Of a stretch of DNA of 64,000 bases, positions 25,571-38,387 are shown one piece after another. The position numbers and the translations under genes are program-made. How positions within the stretch are numbered: the stretch's first letter is position 1; the number at the start of each line of letters is the position of its first letter. The notes beneath the pieces were generated by a model. That model did not search any database. It saw only the letters and a program-made list of their open reading frames with translations, and had not been told where the DNA came from. Source of the stretch: Pristionchus mayeri (Eukaryota; Nematoda; Chromadorea; Rhabditida; Neodiplogasteridae). The DNA lies in the NCBI GenBank assembly GCA_036245805.1, contig BTRK01000002.1, positions 30,271,151-30,335,150 on the forward strand, written 5' to 3'.

Positions 25571-28500
25571 GTGAGAGCAGGTTGGGAACCGTTTTTGAAT
25601 AAATTCTGCGAGGAATATCAGTCAACCACGTTTGGTACCAGATTTATGCATGAAAAATATAATTGTAAGCGACTGGTGAGAGCCTGCTTAAAACGCTGTA
25701 AAAGGCTCGTGAGCCCTCGGGCGATTCGAAAAAGTTGGAATCGGGCTTCGCCCCATTCCAACTTTTTCGGATCGCCCTCGGCCTCACGAGCCTTTCACAA
25801 CGCTCACGCTGCGGGGAGTAAGAGCAGGTTGGGAACCGTTTTTGAATAAATTCTGCGAGGAATGTCAGCCAACCACGTTTGGTACCAGTTTTATGCATGA
25901 AAAATATAATTGTAAGCGACTGGAGAAAGAGCCTGCTTAAAACGTTGTAAAAGGCTCGTGAGGCCTCGGGCCTTTCACAACGCTCGCGCTGCGGGGAGTG
26001 AGAGCAGGTTGGGAACCGTTTTTGAATAAATTCTGCGAGGAATGTCAGTCAACCACGTTTGGTACCAGATTTATGCATGAAAAATATAATTGTAAGCGAC
26101 TGGTGAGAGCCTGCTTAAAACGTTGTAAAAGGCTCGTGAGGCCTCGGGCGATCCGAAAAAGTCGCCCCATTCCAAATTTTCGGATCACCCTCGGCCTCAC
26201 GAGCCTTTCACAACGGTCACGCTGCGGGGAGTGAGAGCAGGTTGGGAACCGTTTTTGAATAAATTCTGCGAGGAATATCAGTCAACCACGTTTGGTACCA
26301 GATTTATGCATGAAAAATATAATTGTAAGCGACTGGTGAGAGCCTGCTTAAAACGCTGTAAAAGGCTCGTGAGCCCTCGGGCGATTCGAAAAAGTTGGAA
26401 TCGGGCTTCGCCCCATTCCAACTTTTTCGGATCGCCCTCGGCCTCACGAGCCTTTCACAACGCTCACGCTGCGGGGAGTAAGAGCAGGTTGGGAACCGTT
26501 TTTGAATAAATTCTGCGAGGAATGTCAGCCAACCACGTTTGGTACCAGTTTTATGCATGAAAAATATAATTGTAAGCGACTGGAGAAAGAGCCTGCTTAA
26601 AACGTTGTAAAAGGCTCGTGAGGCCTCGGGCCTTTCACAACGCTCGCGCTGCGGGGAGTGAGAGCAGGTTGGGAACCGTTTTTGAATAAATTCTGCGAGG
26701 AATGTCAGTCAACCACGTTTGGTACCAGATTTATGCATGAAAAATATAATTGTAAGCGACTGGTGAGAGCCTGCTTAAAACGTTGTAAAAGGCTCGAGAG
26801 CCGAGGGCGATCCGAAAAAGTTGGAATCGGGCTTCGCCCCATTCCAACTTTTTCGGATCGCCTTCGGCCTCACGAGCCTTTCACAACGCTCACGATGCGG
26901 GGAGTAAGAGCAGGTTGGGAACCGTTTTTGAATAAATTCTGCGAGGAATGTCAGTCAACCACGTTTGGTACCAGATTTATGCATGAAAAATATAATTGTA
27001 AGCGACTGGTGAGAGCCTGCTTAAAACGTTGTAAAAGGCTCGAGAGCCGAGGGCGATCCGAAATAGTTGGAATCGGGCTTCGCCCCATTCCAACTTTTTC
27101 GGATCGCCTTCGGCCTCACGAGCCTTTCACAACGCTCACGATGCGGGGAGTAAGAGCAGGTTGGGAACCGTTTTTGAATAAATTCCGCGAGGAATGTCAG
27201 TCAACCACGTTTGGTACCAGATCTATGCATGAAAAATATAATTGTAAGCGACTGGTGAGAGCCTGCTTAAAACGTTGTAAAAGGCTCGTGAGCCCTCGGG
27301 CGATTCGAAAAAGTTGGCATCGGGCTTCGCCCCATTCCAACTTTTTCGGATCGCCTTCGGCCTCACGATCCTTTCACAACGCTCACGATGCGGGGAGTAA
27401 GAGCAGGTTGGGAACCGTTTTTGAATAAATTCTGCGACGAATGTCAATCAACCACGTTTGGTAACAGTTTTATGCATGGAAAATATAATTGTAAGCGACT
27501 GGTGAGAGCCTGCTTAAAACGTTGTAAAAGGCTCGTGAGCCCTCGGGCGATTCGAAAAAGTTGGAATCGGGCTTCGCCCCATTCCAACTTTTTCGGATCG
27601 CCCTCGGCCTCACGAGCCTTTCACAACGCTCACGCTGCGGGGAGTAAGAGCAGGGTGGGAACCGTTTTTGAATAAACTCTGCGAGGAATGTCAGCCAACC
27701 ACGTTTGGTACCAGTTTTATGCATGAAAAATATAATTGTAAGCGACTGGAGAAAGAGCCTGCTTAAAACGTTGTAAAAGGCTCGTGAGGCCTCGGGCCTT
27801 TCACAACGCTCGCGCTGCGGGGAGTGAGAGCAGGTTGGGAACCGTTTTTGAATAAATTCTGCGAGGAATGTCAGTCAACCACGTTTGGTACCAGATTTAT
27901 GCATGAAAAATATAATTGTAAGCGACTGGTGAGAGCCTGCTTAAAACGTTGTAAAAGGCTCGAGAGCCGAGGGCGATTCGAAAAAGTTGGAATCGGGCTT
28001 CGCCCCATTCCAACTTTTTCGGATCGCCTTCGGCCTCACGAGCCTTTCACAACGCTCACGATGCGGGGAGTAAGAGCAGGTTGGGAACCGTTTTTGAATA
28101 AATTCTGCGAGGAATGTCAGTCAACCACGTTTGGTACCAGATCTATGCATGAAAAATATAATTGTAAGCGACTGGTGAGAGCCTGCTTAAAACGTTGTAA
28201 AAGGCTCGTGAGCCCTCGGGCGATTCGAAAAAGTTGGCATCGGGCTTCGCCCCATTCCAACTTTTTCGGATCGCCTTCGGCCTCACGATCCTTTCACAAC
28301 GCTCACGATGCGGGGAGTAAGAGCAGGTTGGGAACCGTTTTTGAATAAATTCTGCGAGGAATGTCAATCAACCACGTTTGGTAACAGTTTTATGCATGGA
28401 AAATATAATTGTAAGCGACTGGTGAGAGCCTGCTTAAAACGTTGTAAAAGGCTCGTGAGCCCTCGGGCGATTCGAAAAAGTTGGAATCGGGCTTCGCCCC

Positions 28501-31500
28501 ATTCCAACTTTTTCGGATCGCCCTCGGCCTCACGAGCCTTTCACAACGCTCACGCTGCGGGGAGTAAGAGCAGGTTGGGAACCGTTTTTGAATAAATTCT
28601 GCGGGGAATGTCAGCCAACCACGTTTGGTACCAGTTTTATGCATGAAAAATATAATTGTAAGCGACTGGAGAAAGAGCCTGCTTAAAACGTTGTAAAAGG
28701 CTCGTGAGGCCTCGGGCCTTTCACAACGCTCGCGCTGCGGGGAGTGAGAGCAGGTTGGGAACCGTTTTTGAATAAATTCTGCGAGGAATGTCAGTCAACC
28801 ACGTTTGGTACCAGATTTATGCATGAAAAATATAATTGTAAGCGACTGGTGAGAGCCTGCTTAAAACGTTGTAAAAGGCTCGAGAGCCGAGGGCGATCCG
28901 AAAAAGTTGGAATCGGGCTTCGCCCCATTCCAACTTTTTCGGATCGCCTTCGGCCTCACGAGCCTTTCACAACGCTCACGATGCGGGGAGTAAGAGCAGG
29001 TTGGGAACCGTTTTTGAATAAATTCTGCGAGGAATGTCAGTCAACCACGTTTGGTACCAGATTTATGCATGAAAAATATAATTGTAAGCGACTGGCGAGA
29101 GCCTGCTTAAAACGTTGTAAAAGGCTCGAGAGCCGAGGGCGATCCGAAAAAGTTGGAATCGGGCTTCGCCCCATTCCAACTTTTTCGGATCGCCTTCGGC
29201 CTCACGAGCCTTTCACAACGCTCACGATGCGGGGAGTAAGAGCAGGTTGGGAACCGTTTTTGAATAAATTCTGCGAGGAATGTCAGTCAACCACGTTTGG
29301 TAACAGTTTTATGCATGGAAAATATAATTGTAAGCGACTGGTGAGAGCCTGCTTAAAACGTTGTAAAAGGCTCGAGAGCCGAGGGCGATCCGAAAAAGTT
29401 GGAATCGGGCTTCGCCCCATTCCAACTTTTTCGGATCGCCTTCGGCCTCACGAGCCTTTCACAACGCTCACGATGCGGGGAGTAAGAGCAGGTTGGGAAC
29501 CGTTTTTGAATAAATTCTGCGAGGAATGTCAGTCAACCACGTTTGGTAACAGTTTTATGCATGGAAAATATAATTGTAAGCGACTGGTGAGAGCCTGCTT
29601 AAAACGTTGTAAAAGGCTCGTGAGGCCTCGGGCGATCCGAAAAAGTCGCCCCATTCCAACTTTTTCGGATCACCCTCGGCCTCACGAGCCTTTCACAACG
29701 GTCACGCTGCGGGGAGTGAGAGCAGGTTGGGAACCGTTTTTGAATAAATTCTGCGAGGAATGTCAGTCAACCACGTTTGGTACCAGATTTATGCATGAAA
29801 AATATAATTGTAAGCGACTGGTGAGAGCCTGCTTAAAACGTTGTAAAAGGCTCGTGAGGCCTCGGGCGATCCGAAAAAGTTGGAATCGGACTTCGCCCAA
29901 TTCCAACTTTTTCGGATCGCCCTCGGCCTCTCGAGCCTTTCACAACGCTCGCGCTGCGGGGAGTGAGAGCAGGTTGGGAACCGTTTTTGAATAAATTCTG
30001 CGAGGAATGTCAATCAACCACGTTTGGTAACAGTTTTATGCATGGAAAATATAATTGTAAGCGACTGGTGAGAGCCTGCTTAAAACGTTGTAAAAGGCTC
30101 GTGAGGCCTCGGGCGATCCGAAAAAGTCGCCCCATTCCAACTTTTTCGGATCACCCTCGGCCTCACGAGCCTTTCACAACGGTCACGCTGCGGGGAGTGA
30201 GAGCAGGTTGGGAACCGTTTTTGAATAAATTCTGCGATGAATGTCAGTCAACCACGTTTGGTAACAGTTTTATGCATGGAAAATATAATTGTAAGCGACT
30301 GGTGAGAGCCTGCTTAAAACGTTGTAAAAGGCTCGTGAGGCCTCGGGCGATCCGAAAAAGTCGCCCCATTCCAAATTTTCGGATCACCCTCGGCCTCACG
30401 AGCCTTTCACAACGGTCACGCTGCGGGGAGTGAGAGCAGGTTGGGAACCGTTTTTGAATAAATTCTGCGAGGAATATCAGTCAACCACGTTTGGTACCAG
30501 ATTTATGCATGAAAAATATAATTGTAAGCGACTGGTGAGAGCCTGCTTAAAACGCTGTAAAAGGCTCGTGAGCCCTCGGGCGATTCGAAAAAGTTGGAAT
30601 CGGGCTTCGCCCCATTCCAACTTTTTCGGATCGCCCTCGGCCTCACGAGCCTTTCACAACGCTCACGCTGCGGGGAGTAAGAGCAGGTTGGGAACCGTTT
30701 TTGAATAAATTCTGCGAGGAATGTCAGCCAACCACGTTTGGTACCAGTTTTATGCATGAAAAATATAATTGTAAGCGACTGGAGAAAGAGCCTGCTTAAA
30801 ACGTTGTAAAAGGCTCGTGAGGCCTCGGGCCTTTCACAACGCTCGCGCTGCGGGGAGTGAGAGCAGGTTGGGAACCGTTTTTGAATAAATTCTGCGAGGA
30901 ATGTCAGTCAACCACGTTTGGTACCAGATTTATGCATGAAAAATATAATTGTAAGCGACTGGTGAGAGCCTGCTTAAAACGTTGTAAAAGGCTCGTGAGG
31001 CCTCGGGCGATCCGAAAAAGTCGCCCCATTCCAAATTTTCGGATCACCCTCGGCCTCACGAGCCTTTCACAACGGTCACGCTGCGGGGAGTGAGAGCAGG
31101 TTGGGAACCGTTTTTGAATAAATTCTGCGAGGAATATCAGTCAACCACGTTTGGTACCAGATTTATGCATGAAAAATATAATTGTAAGCGACTGGTGAGA
31201 GCCTGCTTAAAACGCTGTAAAAGGCTCGTGAGCCCTCGGGCGATTCGAAAAAGTTGGAATCGGGCTTCGCCCCATTCCAACTTTTTCGGATCGCCCTCGG
31301 CCTCACGAGCCTTTCACAACGCTCACGCTGCGGGGAGTAAGAGCAGGTTGGGAACCGTTTTTGAATAAATTCTGCGAGGAATGTCAGCCAACCACGTTTG
31401 GTACCAGTTTTATGCATGAAAAATATAATTGTAAGCGACTGGAGAAAGAGCCTGCTTAAAACGTTGTAAAAGGCTCGTGAGGCCTCGGGCCTTTCACAAC

Positions 31501-33933
31501 GCTCGCGCTGCGGGGAGTGAGAGCAGGTTGGGAACCGTTTTTGAATAAATTCTGCGAGGAATGTCAGTCAACCACGTTTGGTACCAGATTTATGCATGAA
31601 AAATATAATTGTAAGCGACTGGTGAGAGCCTGCTTAAAACGTTGTAAAAGGCTCGAGAGCCGAGGGCGATCCGAAAAAGTTGGAATCGGGCTTCGCCCCA
31701 TTCCAACTTTTTCGGATCGCCTTCGGCCTCACGAGCCTTTCACAACGCTCGCGCTGCGGGGAGTGAGAGCAGGTTGGGAACCGTTTTTGAATAAATTCTG
31801 CGAGGAATGTCAGTCAACCACGTTTGGTACCAGATTTATGCATGAAAAATATAATTGTAAGCGACTGGTGAGAGCCTGCTTAAAACGTTGTAAAAGGCTC
31901 GAGAGCCGAGGGCGATTCGAAAAAGTTGGAATCGGGCTTCGCCCCATTCCAACTTTTTCGGATCGCCTTCGGCCTCACGAGCCTTTCACAACGCTCACGA
32001 TGCGGGGAGTAAGAGCAGGTTGGGAACCGTTTTTGAATAAATTCTGCGAGGAATGTCAGTCAACCACGTTTGGTACCAGATCTATGCATGAAAAATATAA
32101 TTGTAAGCGACTGGTGAGAGCCTGCTTAAAACGTTGTAAAAGGCTCGTGAGCCCTCGGGCGATTCGAAAAAGTTGGCATCGGGCTTCGCCCCATTCCAAC
32201 TTTTTCGGATCGCCTTCGGCCTCACGATCCTTTCACAACGCTCACGATGCGGGGAGTAAGAGCAGGTTGGGAACCGTTTTTGAATAAATTCTGCGAGGAA
32301 TGTCAATCAACCACGTTTGGTAACAGTTTTATGCATGGAAAATATAATTGTAAGCGACTGGTGAGAGCCTGCTTAAAACGTTGTAAAAGGCTCGTGAGCC
32401 CTCGGGCGATTCGAAAAAGTTGGAATCGGGCTTCGCCCCATTCCAACTTTTTCGGATCGCCCTCGGCCTCACGAGCCTTTCACAACGCTCACGCTGCGGG
32501 GAGTAAGAGCAGGTTGGGAACCGTTTTTGAATAAATTCTGCGGGGAATGTCAGCCAACCACGTTTGGTACCAGTTGTATGCATGAAAAATATAATTGTAA
32601 GCGACTGGAGAAAGAGCCTGCTTAAAACGTTGTAAAAGGCTCGTGAGGCCTCGGGCCTTTCACAACGCTCGCGCTGCGGGGAGTGAGAGCAGGTTGGGAA
32701 CCGTTTTTGAATAAATTCTGCGAGGAATGTCAGTCAACCACGTTTGGTACCAGATTTATGCATGAAAAATATAATTGTAAGCGACTGGTGAGAGCCTGCT
32801 TAAAACGTTGTAAAAGGCTCGAGAGCCGAGGGCGATCCGAAAAAGTTGGAATCGGGCTTCGCCCCATTCCAACTTTTTCGGATCGCCTTCGGCCTCACGA
32901 GCCTTTCACAACGCTCACGATGCGGGGAGTAAGAGCAGGTTGGGAACCGTTTTTGAATAAATTCTGCGAGGAATGTCAGTCAACCACGTTTGGTACCAGA
33001 TTTATGCATGAAAAATATAATTGTAAGCGACTGGCGAGAGCCTGCTTAAAACGTTGTAAAAGGCTCGAGAGCCGAGGGCGATCCGAAAAAGTTGGAATCG
33101 GGCTTCGCCCCATTCCAACTTTTTCGGATCGCCTTCGGCCTCACGAGCCTTTCACAACGCTCACGATGCGGGGAGTAAGAGCAGGTTGGGAACCGTTTTT
33201 GAATAAATTCTGCGAGGAATGTCAGTCAACCACGTTTGGTAACAGTTTTATGCATGGAAAATATAATTGTAAGCGACTGGTGAGAGCCTGCTTAAAACGT
33301 TGTAAAAGGCTCGAGAGCCGAGGGCGATCCGAAAAAGTTGGAATCGGGCTTCGCCCCATTCCAACTTTTTCGGATCGCCTTCGGCCTCACGAGCCTTTCA
33401 CAACGCTCACGATGCGGGGAGTAAGAGCAGGTTGGGAACCGTTTTTGAATAAATTCTGCGAGGAATGTCAGTCAACCACGTTTGGTAACAGTTTTATGCA
33501 TGGAAAATATAATTGTAAGCGACTGGTGAGAGCCTGCTTAAAACGTTGTAAAAGGCTCGTGAGGCCTCGGGCGATCCGAAAAAGTCGCCCCATTCCAACT
33601 TTTTCGGATCACCCTCGGCCTCACGAGCCTTTCACAACGGTCACGCTGCGGGGAGTGAGAGCAGGTTGGGAACCGTTTTTGAATAAATTCTGCGAGGAAT
33701 GTCAGTCAACCACGTTTGGTACCAGATTTATGCATGAAAAATATAATTGTAAGCGACTGGTGAGAGCCTGCTTAAAACGTTGTAAAAGGCTCGTGAGGCC
33801 TCGGGCGATCCGAAAAAGTTGGAATCGGACTTCGCCCAATTCCAACTTTTTCGGATCGCCCTCGGCCTCTCGAGCCTTTCACAACGCTCGCGCTGCGGGG
33901 AGTGAGAGCAGGTTGGGAACCGTTTTTGAATAA
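25571..33933. repeat. Large-scale higher-order repeats, 660, 3939 and 4859 bp shifts
   Basis: A three-monomer 660 bp block (247+180+233) is tandem at 25571/26231 and again at 30430/31090; the two tandem pairs are 4859 bp apart. A second block, 27824-29994, recurs at 31763-33933, 3939 bp later. It includes two matching 416-codon open frames at 28744-29994 and 32683-33933. Two different long-range offsets in one region mean that several overlapping duplication events are recorded here. Confidence 0.85.
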
Positions 33934-36386
33934 ATTCTGCGAGGAATGTCAGTCAACCACGTTTGGTACCAGTTTTATGCATGGAAAATATAATTGTATG
34001 CGACTGGTGAGAGCATGCTTAAAACGTTGTAAAAGGCTCGTGAGGCCTCGGGCGATCCGAAAAAGTTGCCTCATTCCAAATTTTCGGATCACCCTCGGCC
34101 TCACGAGCCTTTTACAACGGTCACGCTGCGGGGAGTGAGAGCAGGTTGGGAACCGTTTTTGAATAAATTCTGCGAGGAATGTAAGTCAACCACGTTTGGT
34201 ACCAGATTTATGCATGAAAAATATAATTGTAAGCGACTGGCGAGAGCCTGCTTAAAACGTTGTAAAAGGCTCGAGAGCCGAGGGCGATCCGAAAAAGTTG
34301 GAATCGGGCTTCGCCCCATTCCAACTTTTTCGGATCGCCTTCGGCCTCACGAGCCTTTCACAACGCTCACGATGCGGGGAGTAAGAGCAGGTTGGGAACC
34401 GTTTTTGAATAAATTCTGCGAGGAATGTCAGTCAACCACGTTTGGTAACAGTTTTATGCATGGAAAATATAATTGTAAGCGACTGGTGAGAGCCTGCTTA
34501 AAACGTTGTAAAAGGCTCGAGAGCCGAGGGCGATCCGAAAAAGTTGGAATCGGGCTTCGCCCCATTCCAACTTTTTCGGATCGCCTTCGGCCTCACGAGC
34601 CTTTCACAACGCTCACGATGCGGGGAGTAAGAGCAGGTTGGGAACCGTTTTTGAATAAATTCTGCGAGGAATGTCAGTCAACCACGTTTGGTAACAGTTT
34701 TATGCATGGAAAATATAATTGTAAGCGACTGGTGAGAGCCTGCTTAAAACGTTGTAAAAGGCTCGTGAGGCCTCGGGCGATCCGAAAAAGTCGCCCCATT
34801 CCAACTTTTTCGGATCACCCTCGGCCTCACGAGCCTTTCACAACGGTCACGCTGCGGGGAGTGAGAGCAGGTTGGGAACCGTTTTTGAATAAATTCTGCG
34901 AGGAATGTCAGTCAACCACGTTTGGTACCAGATTTATGCATGAAAAATATAATTGTAAGCGACTGGTGAGAGCCTGCTTAAAACGTTGTAAAAGGCTCGT
35001 GAGGCCTCGGGCGATCCGAAAAAGTTGGAATCGGACTTCGCCCAATTCCAACTTTTTCGGATCGCCCTCGGCCTCTCGAGCCTTTCACAACGCTCGCGCT
35101 GCGGGGAGTGAGAGCAGGTTGGGAACCGTTTTTGAATAAATTCTGCGAGGAATGTCAGTCAACCACGTTTGGTACCAGTTTTATGCATGGAAAATATAAT
35201 TGTATGCGACTGGTGAGAGCATGCTTAAAACGTTGTAAAAGACTCGTGAGGCCTCGGGCGATCCGAAAAAGTCGCCTCATTCCAAATTTTCGGATCACCC
35301 TCGGCCTCACGAGCCTTTTACAACGGTCACGCTGCGGGGAGTGAGAGCAGGTTGGGAACCGTTTTTGAATAAATTCTGCGAGGAATGTAAGTCAACCACG
35401 TTTGGTACCAGATTTATGCATGAAAAATATAATTGTAAGCGACTGGTGAGAGCATGCTTAAAACGTTGTAAAAGGCTCGTGAGGCCTCGGGCGATTCGAA
35501 AAAGTTGGCATCGGGCTTCGCCCCATTCCAACTTTTTCGGATCGCCTTCGGCCTCACGAGCCTTTCACAACGCTCACGATGCGGGGAGTAAGAGCAGGTT
35601 GGGAACCGTTTTTGAATAAATTCTGCGAGGAATGTCAGTCAACCACGTTTGGTACCAGATTTATGCATGAAAAATATAATTGTAAGCGACTGGTGAGAGC
35701 CTGCTTAAAACGTTGTAAAAGGCTCGTGAGCCCTCGGGCGATTCGAAAAAGTTGGCATCGGGCTTCGCCCCATTCCAACTTTTTCAGATCGCCCTCGGCC
35801 TCACGAACCTTTCACAACGCTCACGATGCGGGGAGTAAGAGCAGGTTGGGAACCGTTTTTGAATAAATTCTGCGAGGAATGTCAGTCAACCACGTTTGGT
35901 AACAGTTTTATGCACGGAAAATATAATTGTAAGCGACTGGTGAGAGCCTGCTTAAAACGTTGTAAAAGGCTCGAGAGCCGAGGGCGATCCGAAAAAGTTG
36001 GAATCGGGCTTCGTCCCATTCCAACTTTTTCGGATCGCCTTCGGCCTCACGAGCCTTTCACAACGCTCACGATGCGGGGAGTAAGAGCAGGTTGGGAACC
36101 GTTTTTGAATAAATTCTGCGAGGAATGTCAGTCAACCACGTTTGGTAACAGTTTTATGCATGGAAAATATAATTGTAAGCGACTGGTGAGAGCCTGCTTA
36201 AAACGTTGTAAAAGGCTCGTGAGGCCTCGGGCGATCCGAAAAAGTCGCCTCATTCCAAATTTTCGGATCACCCTCGGCCTCACGAGCCTTTCACAACGGT
36301 CACGCTGCGGGGAGTGAGAGCAGGTTGGGAACCGTTTTTGAATAAATTCTGCGAGGAATGTCAGTCAACCACGTTTGGTAACAGTT

Positions 36387-38387
36387 TTATGCATGGAAAA
36401 TATAATTGTAAGCGACTGGTGAGAGCCTGCTTAAAACGTTGTAAAAGGCTCGTGAGGCCTCGGGCGATTCGAAAAAGTTGGAATCGGGCTTCGCCCCATT
36501 CCAACTTTTTCGGATCGCCCTCGGCCTCACGAGCCTTTCACAACGCTCACGCTGCGGGGAGTAAGAGCAGGTTGGAAACCGTTTTTGAATAAATTCTGCG
36601 AGGAATGTCAGCCAACCACGTTTGGTACCAGTTTTAGGCATGAAAAATATAATTGTAAGCGACTGGTGAGAGCCTGCTTAAAACGTTGTAAAAGGCTCGT
36701 GAGCCCTCGGGCGATTCGAAAAAGTTGGCATCGGGCTTCGCCCCATTCCAACTTTTTCAGATCGCCCTCGGCCTCACGAGCCTTTCACAACGCTCACGCT
36801 GCGGGGAGTGAGAGCAGGTTGGGAACCGTTTTTGAATAAATTCTGCGAGGAATGTCAGTCAACCACGTTTGGTAACAGTTTTATGCATGAAAAATATAAT
36901 TGTAAGCGACTGGTGAGAGCCTGCTTAAAACGTTGTAAAAGGCTCGTGAGACCTCGGGCGATTCAAAAAAGTTGGAATCGGGCTTCGCCCCATTCCAACT
37001 TTTTCGGATCGCCCTCGGCCTCACAAGCCTTTCACAACGCTCACGCTGCGGGGAGAAGAGCAGGTTGGGAACCGTTTTTGAATAAATTCTGCGAGGAATG
37101 TCAGCCAACCACGTTTGGTACCAGTTTTATGCATGAAAAATATAATTGTAAGCGACTGGAGAAAGAGCCTGCTTAAAACGTTGTAAAAGGCTCGTGAGGC
37201 CTCGGGCCTTTCACAACGCTCGCGCTGCGGGGAGTGAGAGCAGGTTGGGAACCGTTTTTGAATAAATTCTGCGAGGAATGTCAGTCAACCACGTTTGGTA
37301 ACAGTTTTATGCATGGAAAATATAATTGTAAGCGACTGGTGAGAGCCTGCTTAAAACGTTGTAAAAGGCTCGTGAGGCCTCGGGCGATCCGAAAAAGTCG
37401 CCCCATTCCAACTTTTTCGGATCACCCTCGGCCTCACGAGCCTTTCACAACGGTCACGCTGCGGGGAGTGAGAGCAGGTTGGGAACCGTTTTTGAATAAA
37501 TTCTGCGAGGAATGTCAGTCAACCACGTTTGGTACCAGATTTATGCATGAAAAATATAATTGTAAGCGACTGGTGAGAGCCTGCTTAAAACGTTGTAAAA
37601 GGCTCGTGAGGCCTCGGGCGATTCGAAAAAGTTGGAATCGGGCTTCGCCCCATTCCAACTTTTTCGGATCGCCCTCGGCCTCACGAGCCTTTCACAACGC
37701 TCACGCTGCGGGGAGTAAGAGCAGGTTGGAAACCGTTTTTGAATAAATTCTGCGAGGAATGTCAGCCAACCACGTTTGGTACCAGTTTTAGGCATGAAAA
37801 ATATAATTGTAAGCGACTGGTGAGAGCCTGCTTAAAACGTTGTAAAAGGCTCGTGAGCCCTCGGGCGATTCGAAAAAGTTGGCATCGGGCTTCGCCCCAT
37901 TCCAACTTTTTCAGATCGCCCTCGGCCTCACGAGCCTTTCACAACGCTCACGCTGCGGGGAGTGAGAGCAGGTTGGGAACCGTTTTTGAATAAATTCTGC
38001 GAGGAATGTCAGTCAACCACGTTTGGTAACAGTTTTATGCATGAAAAATATAATTGTAAGCGACTGGTGAGAGCCTGCTTAAAACGTTGTAAAAGGCTCG
38101 TGAGACCTCGGGCGATTCAAAAAAGTTGGAATCGGGCTTCGCCCCATTCCAACTTTTTCGGATCGCCCTCGGCCTCACAAGCCTTTCACAACGCTCACGC
38201 TGCGGGGAGAAGAGCAGGTTGGGAACCGTTTTTGAATAAATTCTGCGAGGAATGTCAGCCAACCACGTTTGGTACCAGTTTTATGCATGAAAAATATAAT
38301 TGTAAGCGACTGGAGAAAGAGCCTGCTTAAAACGTTGTAAAAGGCTCGTGAGGCCTCGGGCCTTTCACAACGCTCGCGCTGCGGGGA
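36387..38387. repeat. Higher-order repeat pair, 1154 bp shift
   Basis: Monomers at 36387, 36585, 36808 and 36881 recur at 37541, 37739, 37962 and 38035. Both copies share rare markers: GATTCAAAAAAGTTGG in place of GATTCGAAAAAG, TCACAAGCCTTTC, and the shortened junction GCGGGGAGAAGAGCAGG. These make a recent duplication the simplest explanation. Confidence 0.85.
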
